Below, piece by piece: positions 23,361-34,512 of a DNA stretch of 64,000 nucleotides. The number at the start of each line of letters is the position of its first letter. Within the stretch, counting starts at the first letter, position 1. Both the position numbers and the translations under genes were made by a program. This DNA is from Hofstenia miamia (lineage: Eukaryota > Xenacoelomorpha > Acoela): assembly GCA_004352715.1 (NCBI GenBank), contig SCFE01000037.1, positions 1,689,420 to 1,753,419 on the forward strand, written 5' to 3'. The notes beneath the pieces are model-generated. The model ran no database searches. It saw only the letters and a list, made by a program, of their open reading frames with translations, and had not been told where the DNA came from.

Positions 23361-23481
23361 CATTAGTTCTCAATTTTGTTTACCCTTGGACCGATTTTCC
23401 TGTCACTATGGACCAACAATTCGCGAATTTTTGTGTTTAGAGCTGAAGTAAAGCTACACGGACACCGGTTGAGAACCACTG
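23361..23481. mobile_element. Old hAT-like MITE, 121 bp
   Basis: The left end CATTAGTTCTCAA and the right end (reverse complement CAGTGGTTCTCAACC) resemble the common hAT MITE terminus with TGGTTCTCAACC. Flanking octamers (atatagac, acattggc) match at five of eight positions, so the insertion looks old. Confidence 0.5.
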
Positions 23482-23499
23482 ACATTGGCTATACCGTTA

Positions 23500-24264
23500 G
23501 CTTAAAACAGTTTATTATTCAATGGAATTGTGCAATATTGGAAAAAATTATATTTTGGAGAAAATTTCATATTTTCTTTGAATTTCAAATAAGATCAATT
23601 AAAATTCATTGACTTTTCAATTTTGAATATTTTCGTCTTTTATTTTAGTTTATGAAAAATGGGTTGAAGAATTTTGATTGAAATGAGCAAAAAAAAGTAC
23701 ATGTAAAGTTTTGATCCAAATGAGTTGCTACGTTGGTATCAAAGTTACTTCCGAGAGAACATAGAAACTTGTAAAAGAATTCAAAGTACATGTGCTATGT
23801 TGGAAATATTTTAAATCGTCATTTCTTCAGCTGAGAAGTTAATTAAACAAATTTTCATTCACTATATTGGCTGAATTCTGCTATTTTTGTCTTATTGATA
23901 CTGGAAATTACAAATAACTTATGACGTCCAAAAGGGACAGGAATGAAATATCAGAGAATCTTTCTAAATGCAACTTGCCTCCTAGCCATAATTCGTTCCG
24001 CCGCGACTGAATATTGAAATAGATTGACCAAGACTTTCCTCAAAATTGTTATACGATATTAATATCATTAAATAGTTGCAATGCGCTAGATGCAAATCAA
24101 TAATAATATAGATTCTCAAATTGGGATTGTGTATATTCCACGGTAAAGTAGGAAATTAAATATTTTTTTCCAAAATAAATCAACAAAAATCACATTTAGA
24201 CAAGAAATTAAACACATTTTAGCACCTCATAGTAATAGCACTTGAAGTTTACTGATGATCAACA
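23500..24264. other. AT-rich region 3' of the SAM-domain gene
   Basis: It holds the presumed 3' UTR and downstream flank of the minus-strand gene ending at 24265. No other feature is evident. Confidence 0.4.
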
Positions 24265-24396
24265 TCATTGCAACTGGTTAGTCTGACGAAGTTTCTGAGC
24301 CAAGTTAGCTACTTTGAGGGCGGGTCCTAACTTTATTCCCATGTATTTCATCACAATGTCATTGTTTAACAAAAGAAAAGCTTTTCCATCAATTTC
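24265..24396 (-). CDS. Scm: Terminal exon of Scm-type SAM-domain gene
   Basis: After an acceptor (ATATTTTAG) the exon encodes 43 residues and a TGA stop: EIDGKAFLLLNNDIVMKYMG, then IKLGPALKVANLAQKLR, then QTNQLQ. This is the second half of a SAM domain. The MKYMGxKLGPAL motif is the signature of Sex comb on midleg and its SCMH1/SCML relatives, Polycomb-group proteins whose SAM domain self-associates and binds Polyhomeotic to help repress chromatin. In that family the SAM is C-terminal, as here. It starts in phase 0 and continues exactly from the KSH codons of the exon near 28.3-29.1 kb. Family assignment is strong; orthology is inferred, because the MBT repeats are not in view. Confidence 0.85.
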   Translation of the reverse strand, partial: EIDGKAFLLLNNDIVMKYMGIKLGPALKVANLAQKLRQTNQLQ

Positions 24397-24479
24397 CTAA
24401 AATATAACAATTGAAGACCAATGGATAACTTGAACAATTCTATGAAAATAAGACATCTAATTATAAATACATTAAATGC

Positions 24480-24855
24480 ATGAGTTGGGTGATTTTTTGC
24501 TAAATTTGTGGATTGGGTAAAAAATAATAAGATATGAAATATTATATAATGGTTTGGGTATATTTTCCAAAGTAATGTGGTTCCTAAATGGGTCATTGAA
24601 AGACATTATGCATGGACGTTGCACTAGAGTGATATTGATAGTGAAAAATTTCAATTAAAAAACATTAAATTTTTAGTACCATTTATTCATAAGCGTTCAT
24701 GAATAATTGTCATGAAATATTGAAATTGCAGTTGGGTCACTTTTTGATACAAAATTGGGTTGGGTTGGGCACATTAAGAGGCCAAAAAACTTTGGGTAGG
24801 ATTGGGTAAATATTTATTCATTGAATTTTGGGTTGGGTTAGGGGATCTTTTAAAC
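24480..24855. mobile_element. Diverged TTGGGT-rich element
   Basis: Repeated 'ttgggt' and 'gggttgggttggg' words at 24483, 24515, 24551, 24734, 24765 and 24830 resemble the subterminal parts of the hAT MITE at 56748-57116. Terminal repeats are not recognisable. It lies in the last intron of the SAM-domain gene. Confidence 0.35.
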
Positions 24856-24859
24856 GAAA

Positions 24860-25580
24860 TATATTGGTGTGGCTGTTGAATTAATAAACACTTAACACTT
24901 CCTCCAAAGGCACATAATTGAATTATGTTACACTAATTCGCACGTCCTTAATTGATTTATTATTTTAAACTAATATTTGAAATATGACTTCTCTACTGAC
25001 GAAACGAGAGGCAGGACTATGCCTAAACTTTAATTAATTTTATAATCTCCTATTACACACAAGTTATCACAAACTGCAAATTATATCTCAAATTTTTACC
25101 AAAATATAAGGAAGGTAATATTAAGGGAATTAACAGATAAATGCATTCTCTAAGACAAACAACTTGCTAACACAACTACTGTGTGAAACATAAACATATT
25201 GTATTAATAAGAGGATATTAACTTTGTAGAATTTTAAAATGCAGTGTTGTGATAACTTGCACTATTCAATGTTATTACTAGAATGAACAAAAGTAAAAAA
25301 TGTCAAAGTTGAAATAAAGGTTAATTTTGTCTACATAGTTATAACTTCAATTGTCAAATTTTGGGAAGAGAAATAATGGATGAACATTTACGAGAATGGA
25401 TGATGTTGTAGCAAAAGTGCAACTGTAACATGAGCTGAGCAATTCAGATAGATCGGAAGCCCACCCCAACCCATACTTACTTGATGGGTATCATGATTGG
25501 AAGCAGCAAAATATTACTCAGACAACTTCCAGACAGTGAAAGGGATAATCAATGAATTAGCTACACAAGCAATATGGCAT
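24860..25580. other. Intronic AT-rich sequence
   Basis: Nothing recognised, apart from an isolated donor-like CATCAAGTAAGT on the minus strand near 25480 that has no good exon. Confidence 0.35.
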
Positions 25581-25587
25581 TTCTTAA

Positions 25588-25829
25588 CCCTTTCGTGTGG
25601 AACGGGAACTATAGTTCCCGCTAATGTTTACATGAGCCTAACGGGAACCATTAATCCCTATATCCCATTCAAATACATCCTATTAGTCATTTTGGAGACC
25701 AAGGCAATTTCTAGAGTCAGTTCCATAGTCATGACATCATTATTTGTTTATTTAAATATAGCCTACTAAATATGCATCATACAGTTTTTATAATAAAAAT
25801 TAAATTACATAGGTTCAGAATTGTAAGGG
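25588..25829. mobile_element. piggyBac-type MITE, 242 bp
   Basis: TTAA at 25584-25587 and at 25830-25833 flank a segment that starts CCCTTTCGTG and ends (reverse complement) CCCTTACAAT, so the shared terminus is CCCTT. A perfect 18-bp palindrome, CGGGAACTATAGTTCCCG, lies at 25603-25620, with a second 'aacgggaacc' copy at about 25638. TTAA targets and CCCT ends are typical of piggyBac. It has no transposase and lies in the last intron of the SAM-domain gene. Confidence 0.6.
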
Positions 25830-26996
25830 TTAAATCAATTTCATTTTTAACAATTAACATAGGCTAGAGCACCATTAAATTACTATTTTCAAGGACATCA
25901 TTAACTGCCCTTGCTATTTTCATATTTTTGTAGTTGTTTTATAGAAATACCTTTCCTACATATGTCATCATTGAGAGAACAAGAGCTGTTGTACATGATG
26001 AGACTGTAAGAGTCACAAATTACTTTGACTTTAGGCTTATAAAATATTTTGAGCACTTACATATTGGTACTTATTACAACCAATGAACTATATATTTCTA
26101 TCTAATTGATTATTTCTAGGATAGAATACCCGCATTTTACAAAAGTGAACAAATGCTAACGTTAATTGTTGCGGCAAAAAATACCGTTTTCAGGTAAAAA
26201 AAAATTAAAATTTTCTAGGTAAAAAAATCCGCCATAGTTAGTACAATAACAAAGTTGAACGCGGAAAGAAATTTGTATCTGCAAACGGCTTGAAAGACGA
26301 AAACATTTATTCAATTGAGATGAAAGACATGTTCAAGATTCTTCTTGACATTTAGTCTTTATTGATCTCATTTAGTAATTAATCTACTGTAAACGCTGCA
26401 TGATAGTTGAAACCTCACAAAGAACATTAGAACCCGCAATTTTTCCACCCCACGTCCAAGTGTTACCTTGGCCGGGTAAAGCTTTTCATGATCAATTGAA
26501 AATAAAATTATAATCATCTTTAGAAATAGAATGGTAATAATACATTCAATTCTATTGTGATTTTATAATAATTTATTAACACATTGACTGCCATGGGGTT
26601 TTCAGTGATCTGGCCCACTGTGCCACGATATTTTTTTCTTATAATTACATGGTAATCGATGTACAAACACGATCCGTGCCCATCTTAGCTCCGACTTACA
26701 AATAACACCTGAGATGTTTGACATTTAAGTTACCTGAGATATTGCTTTTTTTCCCCATGGGCCATCTATCCATTATTGTGGATACATAAGAAAATCCTAT
26801 TAGATACTAGAGATTAATATTATAATGGATTGCTTTCAATGAAATATGCTTTTCTGCCAACCCTACATAGTTTTCATATGTTTAGTGTATATAATTAGGC
26901 TGTAAATGCTTGAAGAAAAAAATTTGCAAATGTTAATACTTATATGCCACGTCTCCAGTTTTCAGGATACTTTTACTAATTACTTTTCTTTCAGAA

Positions 26997-27802
26997 AGTG
27001 TATGTGAAAATCTTTCGAAAGACCTCGTAAATGAAGGAAGAACCTTATATGTGGACAATTTTTATACCAGCTACAGTTTAGCTGTAAATTTCCTCAAGAA
27101 GAAAACTCATGTTGTAGGAACTGTTCGAACTGGTAGAAAGAAATTATCAAAAGTAGTCGCAGATAAAAAGCTAAAGAAAGGAGAAGTTATATCCCAAGAA
27201 GACCAGAATGGTATAGTTATGCTAAAGTGGAAAGATAAAAGAGATGTAAAAATGCTATCAACTAAACATTCTCCATGCCTCCGTGAAGTCCCAAGGAGAC
27301 AACGAAGACCTACACATCAAGAAAATGAGCCAGAAGAGCAGCCAAGAGAGCAAGCTGAAGAGCAGCTGAGAGAGCAAGCTGAAGAGCAGCTGAGAGAGCA
27401 AGCCAAAGAGCAGCTGAGAGAGCAAGCCAAAGAGCAGCTGAGAGAGCAAACCGAAGAGCAACCAATGGAACAATCAGAAGAGCAAGAACAGGCAGGTGGC
27501 CAGACAGAAGAGGAGGCGGAAGAGGCTACAGGAGAGCCCCAAAGAAAAAGACAAAGGACAAAAGTTATTCAGAAACCAGAGATAGTACTTGCCTACAACA
27601 AAGGAAAAGTGGGTATAGATGTATCTGACCAAATGGCTTCTTATGTTACAACTTTGAGGAAAGGGGTCAAATGGTATAGAAAATTAGGGTTGGAGTTGCT
27701 ACTTGGCATGTCAGTGGTTAATGCTCTTATTATCTACAAGGAAGCAACAGGAAAAAAAATAAAAATTCGAGAGTTTAGAAAGAGTATAGCATCGGTGCTT
27801 CT
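26997..27802 (+). pseudogene. piggyBac transposase, N-terminally truncated
   Basis: The frame is open from before 27051: ENLSKDLVNEGRTLYVDNFY, TSYSLAVNFLKKKTHVVGT, then MLKWKDKRDVKMLSTKHS, a Glu/Gln/Arg-rich linker, and VLAYNKGKVGIDVSDQM, then WYRKLGLELLLGMSVVNALI. These match the DDE_Tnp_1_7 core. The Asp of DNFYTS and the Asp of GIDxxDQ are the second and third catalytic acidic residues; the first and the N-terminal third are absent. The C-terminal cysteine-rich domain would lie in the gap. The linker between the catalytic Asps is expanded by an in-frame repeat. A TTTCTTTCAG just before 26995 could be an acceptor. Confidence 0.8.
27330..27485 (+). repeat. 24-bp in-frame coding minisatellite in the transposase
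   Basis: About five units of 'gagcagctgagagagcaagc' plus four bases encode repeated EEQLREQA, diverging to TEEQPMEQ and SEEQEQ at the right. The region is acidic, Gln-rich and probably helical or disordered. It lies in the loop between two catalytic Asp residues. Confidence 0.8.
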
Positions 27803-28156
27803 NNNNNNNNNNNNNNNNNNNNNNNNNNNNNNNNNNNNNNNNNNNNNNNNNNNNNNNNNNNNNNNNNNNNNNNNNNNNNNNNNNNNNNNNNNNNNNNNNN
27901 NNNNNNNNNNNNNNNNNNNNNNNNNNNNNNNNNNNNNNNNNNNNNNNNNNNNNNNNNNNNNNNNNNNNNNNNNNNNNNNNNNNNNNNNNNNNNNNNNNNN
28001 NNNNNNNNNNNNNNNNNNNNNNNNNNNNNNNNNNNNNNNNNNNNNNNNNNNNNNNNNNNNNNNNNNNNNNNNNNNNNNNNNNNNNNNNNNNNNNNNNNNN
28101 NNNNNNNNNNNNNNNNNNNNNNNNNNNNNNNNNNNNNNNNNNNNNNNNNNNNNNNN
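27803..28156. other. Assembly gap, 354 N
   Basis: It hides the C-terminal end of the piggyBac transposase and most of the element's 3' region. Confidence 0.95.
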
Positions 28157-29033
28157 AGATCTCCACTTATCTGGAGACATGGCAGTCAATGTGTTAAGAG
28201 GAATTAGATTTGGAGCGTGTGTGTCTAACCCATACAATATGAAAAAAATTTCAAATAGAATTTGTAGCACTTCAGTTTGTGAAGATGTACGACTTACGTG
28301 TGATTTGATGATATTTAAGTACGGAATAAGTTTGGGATCAACTTCTGATAAATATTTGCAGACATCATTGACAGTCCAAAGAGCTGGCGATGGTGGAAGC
28401 GGTGTTTTGTTGACATCTAGCGATTTTTCATACTGATATTTGCATCCTCTTTTGTGGATACATGGCACATTTGAGATCTCCACTTATCTGGAGACATGGC
28501 AGTCAATGTGTTAAGAGGAATTAGATTTGGAGCGTGTGTGTCTAACCCATACAATATGAAAAAAATTTCAAATAGAATTTGTAGCACTTCAGTTTGTGAA
28601 GATGTACGACTTACGTGTGATTTGATGATATTTAAGTACGGAATAAGTTTGGGATCAACTTCTGATAAATATTTGCAGCCATCATTGACAGTCCAAAGAG
28701 CTGGCGATGGTGGAAGCGGTGTTTTGTTGACATCTAGCGATTTTTCATACTGATATTTGCATCCTCTTTTGTGGATACATGGCACATTTGAGAAAGGCCA
28801 GATCTCCACTTATCTGGAGACATGGCAGTCAATGTGTTAAGAGGAATTAGATTTGGAGCGTGTGTGTCTAACCCATACAATATGAAAAAAATTTCNATGA
28901 TATTTAAGTACGGAATAAGTTTGGGATCAACTTCTGATAAATATTTGCAGACATCATTGACAGTCCAAAGAGCTGGCGATGGTGGAAGCGGTGTTTTGTT
29001 GACATCTAGCGATTTTTCATACTGATATTTGCG
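28157..29033. repeat. Triplicated unit of piggyBac 3' end plus SAM exon
   Basis: Units at 28157-28473, 28474-28799 and 28800-29033 each start with 'agatctccacttatctggag', the piggyBac right TIR and TTAA, and run into the intron flank and part of the SAM exon. Units 1 and 2 end in 'tgcatcctcttttgtggata', which has no match in the true exon start at the end of unit 3. Unit 1 lacks 9 bp (aaaggccag-type) at its junction with unit 2, and unit 3 is cut by the N at 28896. This is either a tandem duplication spanning the transposon-host border or misassembled haplotypes. Confidence 0.75.
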
Positions 29034-29092
29034 ACCCTTAGGATCGGATTGAATGGAATCGCTGGAACTATCTGAAAGTTTCCTCTTTCCAA
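28298..29092 (-). CDS. Scm: Scm-type gene, exon with first half of the SAM domain (assembled in three partial copies)
   Basis: The exon starts at 29092 after GTGTTTAG and reads VGKRKLSDSSSDSIQSDPKG, RKYQYEKSLDVNKTPLPPSP, ALWTVNDVCKYLSEVDPKL, IPYLNIIKSH. It ends in a consensus donor CAC|GTAAGT, seen intact at 28298 (copy 1) and 28615 (copy 2). Copy 3 holds the true 5' end but is cut at 28896. The Ser/acidic linker followed by WTVNDVCKYL is the start of a SAM domain, completed in phase 0 by the exon at 24265-24396. Reading past the donor gives a long open frame that is intronic. The real exon is probably about 220 nt; the span given includes assembly duplication. Confidence 0.75.
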
Positions 29093-29109
29093 CTAAACAC
29101 TCGTACATT

Positions 29110-30737
29110 TATATATTGTATTATATACACACTGTATGATATTGAAAAAAGAAATTCAATGCAATGATTAATATCTGGAAAAATAAAAGTGATGTTAAAT
29201 GAAACAAATTAAGTTAAACGTTTGGGTACAGAAATTAGAAAAAAATTAGTTTATTGAAATGTGCTTCTAATAAAAATATTACAGAATAAAAAAAACTTGG
29301 TCCGTATTCGATCTAAACGATCAATATTGTTTATTGTAATTAACCAGATAAATTTTTTGGAAATTTTGGATAATTGAAAAGAAAAAACTTTAAAATTAAT
29401 TATTCAATTGTTTATTTGATTTTATTAAATATTTTTATTATTTTAAATCTGAAAATACGGATAATTGTAATTTTGGATTTATATGGAACTAGACATAAAT
29501 AATGGCATTACAAATTCAATTTAATCCTAAGGATTCCCACTTTAGAAAATAAGTTCGCTGATAGATCAAAATACAAATTATTGGACTAGCTAAGAAAACT
29601 CGTTAAACGAGATTCTCTAATAATCATTTTCCAAGATTACACAGGGCATGAAGTGATTAAACAGCACTAACCTTTGCAGAGAGTAACAATGTTAAGTTGA
29701 CATTTGAAAATTATTTAGCTATTTCCTATAAAATGTCAGATTGGCTTTATAATCTTAACACGTTGGCTACGATTGCCAATAAGAATACAATTTTTCATTT
29801 CCATCTTGATTTTTTATTATAACTATACTTTTTTATACTTAGAAAATGTTATATTATGCTAAAATATTATAAATACTCTAAAATTATTTTTTAAAACTAT
29901 ATGTAAAATAGTTGATTTGGGCTATATATATACCAATATAAATTATATACCACTTGGTACATATATGTAGCAATTCGTAGTCAACGTATTCAATTAGTTT
30001 TTTTGTCAGTTTATAGTAAAATGTATTGATAGAACAATATCATATCTCGATCGCAAAAATAACAGAAAAACAAGTGTACTAGAAATTTTTAAAAAACTTA
30101 TATTTTTAATACTAAATAAAGCGAGAGTAAGTTTATGAAAAACTATTTTACATAAATAAACAAATAAATTATAATGAACAATTCAAATAAAAAAGAACAT
30201 TTTCATGTATTTATAGAAAAATTGAAATATTTTCCCGAATTGATTTTGGAATTCGAAGAATTCTGCGTTGATTTCAAAAAAAATTTTGATATTTTATACA
30301 GAACATTTTGATATAGAAATTGGGCATAAAAATCCTAAAAATCGTAAGAAAATCAAATTTTCTGAGTCAAAATAAGATTTGTAAAAATTTCATCAGATAT
30401 GAGCATGAAGTTCAATAATCATAAAGAAACTATGAAGTTAAATTAAAAAATACACTCAGGCTCATTTTAGGCATTTTCTCAAAAATGGACTTTCTCATAA
30501 AAAAGTATGCGACCATTTTGATTTAAAATCTATTGAAGTGTTCTTTGATAAATGTATCAGCCGATATGCAAGAACGTTTTAATTTGGCTCATCATGTGTT
30601 TCACAGGAAAACACAAATTAATATAATTATAATAAAGCTTCAAACCGATCTATTATTTAAAGTAAATTTCATTCACAGATAGGTTGAATTAGCAAAATCT
30701 AACTAGAAAAGTTCAACGAGTTAAAAAGAATGCTTAC
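29110..30737. other. Intron of the SAM-domain gene, nothing else recognised
   Basis: Very AT-rich. A donor-like AAAGGTTAGT on the minus strand near 29670 has no open exon before it. Confidence 0.4.
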
Positions 30738-30788
30738 CCTTTGAGTTCGACACGGGATCTTCGTCGTAATTAGGAATGCTTCTTATGC
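30738..30788 (-). CDS. Scm: Small acidic linker exon of the Scm-type gene
   Basis: A 51-nt block lies between TTGATTTAG and AAGG|GTAAGC. It reads IRSIPNYDEDPVSNSK and ends in phase 1; its last G plus the TT of the next exon makes the Val of VGKRKLSD. It also begins in phase 1. The acidic, Ser-containing composition suits the linker before a C-terminal SAM domain. Assignment rests on splice signals and phase, not on family similarity. Confidence 0.55.
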
Positions 30789-30799
30789 CTAAATCAACA

Positions 30800-32015
30800 A
30801 CTGGTAACCAGTGATAATTGAAAATCACTAAAATTAATAAGAAATATATAGTAAAACAAAAACCTAATCTGGTTTGATGCAAACATTATTGACGTAGCTA
30901 GAACTCTTGAATGGCCAAGGTAAGCAGAAGCTCGGGGTAAGTAAAAAAACTTATTACAAAAATCGTTACTATTTTTCCACATTCTTTCTGATTAAAAAAG
31001 CAAAACAAACTACAAAGGAAGTTGTAAAAGCATCATTCTTCGCTTTGAGGACAACTGCTTAGGGATTTCCTTAAGTTTCAATGAAACAACTGTGTTGTTA
31101 GCTCATTTTCCAAGAAAAAGCGATAAATCATGCCACAAAGAATTGCATCTAAAAATCCATCAAAATTTAGTTTATACAGAAAATCTATTTTGGGTGGGCA
31201 ACTGAAATTTGGAAGGCATATCCATGGCTACGCGACTAGCATACATGTTAATAAAGATAAGCCATCAGTAAATGAATACTTCAAAGGGCACCAGAAATAA
31301 TGAAAGAAGAAAGTACTTGGAAAACACTTATGAATTCATCATCAGGAGTACGAGGATTTCAAACAAATAAAATTTCAAAACACAAATTACCTAAGATATT
31401 AAAGAAGATGCTTAAGAAAACATAAAGTCACAGAAATCTGGAGAACGATGATACATATCAGTTGAATGGTATGATTTTCTTAAAATTTTAAATACTGAAA
31501 ATGTTCATTGGTGTTGTATACATGCATACATTCCTTGCAGCAGTATTTGCAAATAAATTAGATTTATCTTAAGTAGAAATATGCTGGAGGTGGGAGGAAA
31601 TCGCATCACACATCTTAACAAGCTGTAGTAGCAGGTACAGAATTTCTTGGTCATTGCCAAAAATTAGTTTTTGTTGCTATGCTTAAGTAAGCTTTTCGAT
31701 TTTTTTAGCAAAATTCTTATACATGTAAATTTGATCGTTATTAATAAATGATGAGTGGATTGATATCTATGCAACGTGGATAACTATATTTTTTCTGAGA
31801 AATAGCAATAGATTGGCAACAAATTGGACAATATATTATTACAGCTCCAAAATGGTGGATTCAAAAAAAATAATTAGAACAAAAGTTCATTCTGATACTT
31901 GTGCTATGAAAATTTCAATATTTTAGCAAACAGGAGAATGTGAATACATTGCAAGTCGATATAATTGAATCTAATGTAAAGCTTTAGTGAAAGACAATTA
32001 TAGCAAACTTCACGT
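30800..32015. other. AT-rich stretch with nothing recognisable
   Basis: No coding, repeat or element-end signal seen. Confidence 0.4.
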
Positions 32016-32028
32016 TGTGTCAAGATTA

Positions 32029-32250
32029 CTGTACCAGTCGACAAACAGAACTGTTGGTGAAACCGGTACTTATCCCAGGAAGTGGGACAACTAAGGTTGA
32101 TTTAACAGTGAGAATCCTTTGGCGACCCCTGGCAAAAAAGCACTGATCTGTGTTAAGTGTGATCAGCGGAGTGAAGCCAAAGAGCATACCTTCAATTGAG
32201 AGGGTTGCGCCTTGACCAATCAAGGTTACTAACGGCCACTAAGTTACCGC
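32029..32250 (-). mobile_element. tRNA-like SINE, copy 1
   Basis: On the minus strand it begins GCGGTAACTTAGTGGCC, close to a tRNA/pol III A box (TRGCNNAGTGG). It continues through GATTGGTCAAGGCGCAACCC to the body words CAGGGGTCGCC, ACCGGTTTCACC and CTGTTTGTCGACTGGTA. The same order of words occurs on the plus strand at 42046-42230. The B box is degenerate. The short open frame here (32026-32223) is a shadow. Confidence 0.55.
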
Positions 32251-32259
32251 AAAAGACTG

Positions 32260-33345
32260 TTGTGTCACACAACATCACAACACAACACAACCAAGTCATA
32301 AATTACACCACTCCTATAATTTAAGTAATCTTGCCTATATTAACATTTTATGAGATATAACGAAATGTACGTGTTTTGTATTCGTAAGTTAGAAATTCAA
32401 AAAGACTTAAGAACCATCATTCTCTTTAACATAGGTTTTATTGTATTTAAGCGAATTCGATTTCTAAGATGCTGAAATTTTAACAATCAACATTTTTATA
32501 AACACCGCAAAAGGCTTTCTTGTAAAATGTATTTTTTAAGTGGAAACGGAATTTCATAAAAAAATCTATAATTTAAAAATACAGATAAATAAGAAAAACA
32601 TTAATATTAGTTTGTCCTCTTTCTATATTTTCAATAAAGCCAGCACTAGCATATTTGCTGACGGGTATGTAGTCCAATAGTTCTCTAAGATTTGAAACAA
32701 TATGTTATCATTATCACACAATCCCGTTCATAAAAACTAAGGCCTACGAAAAAATAAAAAACATGTGAGAGTTAAGCCAGGCTTTTTGAAATTTCGCTCC
32801 ATTTTGCAAAGATTCAATAAAACTTAGAGATGTACGTGCTATCCAGCCTAAGTTCGCTAAGATAAGAGTTCAAAATTAAGGCTACTTGAAATATAAAAAC
32901 AGAAAAAACATAAACCCATAGCTAGTGTAAATTTATTAAATCCCAGATCAAGACCACGACTTCACTGAAAATCTCAACCCATTGGGGATCCATATACATC
33001 TCTACTAAAACCCAAGAAGTGAAAATTTGTTAAACTCTTTAGTATTATAGAATATCCAAAACTAAGGAGAAATGAAACATTTGGACTATGGCAAATTTAC
33101 ATGCACACCCACCCAAAACAAATAATTTTAAAATAGTCATTAAACATCACGAAACGAAAATAGTGGAAAATATTGCAATTAAATTCATTGAAAGACCATT
33201 AACGAACGAGCAAAAACATATCGACAAGCTAAATATATATTGAAAACGAAGGAAAAACAGTGGCTAATTATCTAGAAAATGACATATTAGAATGTCGAAA
33301 CGCGTCGATATTAAAAGATTTTATACTCCTAATTCAAACATAGTC
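32260..33345. other. AT-rich stretch with nothing recognisable
   Basis: A short 'cacaacatcacaacacaacacaacc' run follows the SINE and may be its target region or tail. Nothing else was recognised. Confidence 0.35.
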
Positions 33346-33936
33346 TTAAGAATCTTTCATGTTCATATATATATATATATATATGGGTCTTTTATAACAA
33401 TAATTTGGAGAAAAATTGTTAAGGCCCGAAATCTTCATCTTCTATTATGACAAAGGGCCCTTGATGATTCATTTTGGATGATGGCTAAAAATTTATTTGT
33501 TATTTTATTGCTTTTATGTTAAAAACAGTTTATTTCGGGGATTCACTATCAAGTTTCCGAATCTAAATTTTGACTAAAGAAACGTCAATTAAACTGCGAT
33601 ATTAAACTTCAAATATCTCTAAATGTGTGCNNNNNNNNNNNNNNNNNNNNNTTAAGAATCTTTCATGTTCATATATATATATATATATGGGTCTTTTATA
33701 ACAATAATTTGGAGAAAAATTGTTAAGGCCCGAAATCTTCATCTTCTATTATGACAAAGGGCCCTTGATGATTCATTTTGGATGATGGCTAAAAATTTAT
33801 TTGTTATTTTATTGCTTTTATGTTAAAAACAGTTTATTTCGGGGATTCACTATCAAGTTTCCGAATCTAAATTTTGACTAAAGAAACGTCAATTAAACTG
33901 CGATATTAAACTTCAAATATCTCTAAATGTGTGCTG
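33346..33936. repeat. Duplicate of a 285-bp segment around a 21-N gap
   Basis: 33346-33630 and 33652-33936 are near-identical, differing mainly in the length of an internal TA run. The gap of 21 N separates them. This is most likely an unmerged contig overlap. The shared sequence begins an element that follows a TA microsatellite (gggtcttttataacaa...). Confidence 0.75.
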
Positions 33937-34187
33937 CATGAGAACTAAGCACTTTAAAAACTCAATTTACGTAATTTCAATAAGCTGCAAGTATTATACC
34001 AGCAAGTTGCAACACTTGCGGTGTTATGTGAACAATACGAAATAAGGGTTTACACATATACATATGATTCACACATCTCAAAATTCCATAGGAACCTACA
34101 AATGGGCGGTTCATCGAAAAACCGATTTCACATTGCTCTATACTAATTAATTAATGAATCCAACAGTCCCTGAATTGAGCTTTTTGT

Positions 34188-34512
34188 AGTGATGTGCGCA
34201 TAGAGGCTTTTTAATGCCGCATCCGCCAATAAAAATATTCATTTTTACCCGTACCCACCCGCACTCGGAAATTTTTGTACCCGTCCATACACGACAGAGT
34301 GCACTTTTTGCTGCTTTTGACCAATTTCAAATTTGAATAACATTTTATTTATAATTTGTTTTTTGAGGAAAATCGTATAATATTACACAAAATGTGGAAC
34401 AAAATGCTTACGTGTGCTCGACCATACTCGATAATAATTAAGTGCACCCGCGAGTGGGTTGGGGTAAAACCCGGGTGCACGTGGGCAGTATCCGTACCCA
34501 TATATTACTACT
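34188..34512. mobile_element. Degenerate hAT-like MITE
   Basis: The left end TAGTGATGTGCGCA resembles the TIR of the element at 53696 (TAGAGGTGTGCGCGG). The interior has the same kind of 'acccgtacccacccgc' and 'cccgggtgcacgtggg' tracts. The right terminus is not recognisable and no target duplication was found. Confidence 0.4.

Larger units (their letters stand above)
26580..28193 (+). mobile_element. piggyBac transposon, internally incomplete
   Basis: TTAA at 26576-26579 and at 28194-28197 flank identical 16-bp terminal inverted repeats, CACATTGACTGCCATG at the left and its complement at the right. The interior holds a 5'-truncated transposase (26997-27802) and an N gap (27803-28156). The right end also has a short internal hairpin (ctccacttatctggag). 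The first 400 bp contain no transposase N-terminus, so the element has lost sequence or has an upstream intron. It is inserted about 100 bp past the donor of the SAM exon, in the intron. Confidence 0.85.

Noticed and set aside
27258-27473. Minus-strand LLFGLLSQ repeat protein
   Set aside because: Antisense reading of the in-frame minisatellite in the piggyBac transposase.
28166-28300. SAM-exon frame extended with FEIFFILYGLDTHAPN
   Set aside because: This part lies beyond a consensus GTAAGT donor and is intron, then transposon end; the true continuation is the exon at 24265-24396.
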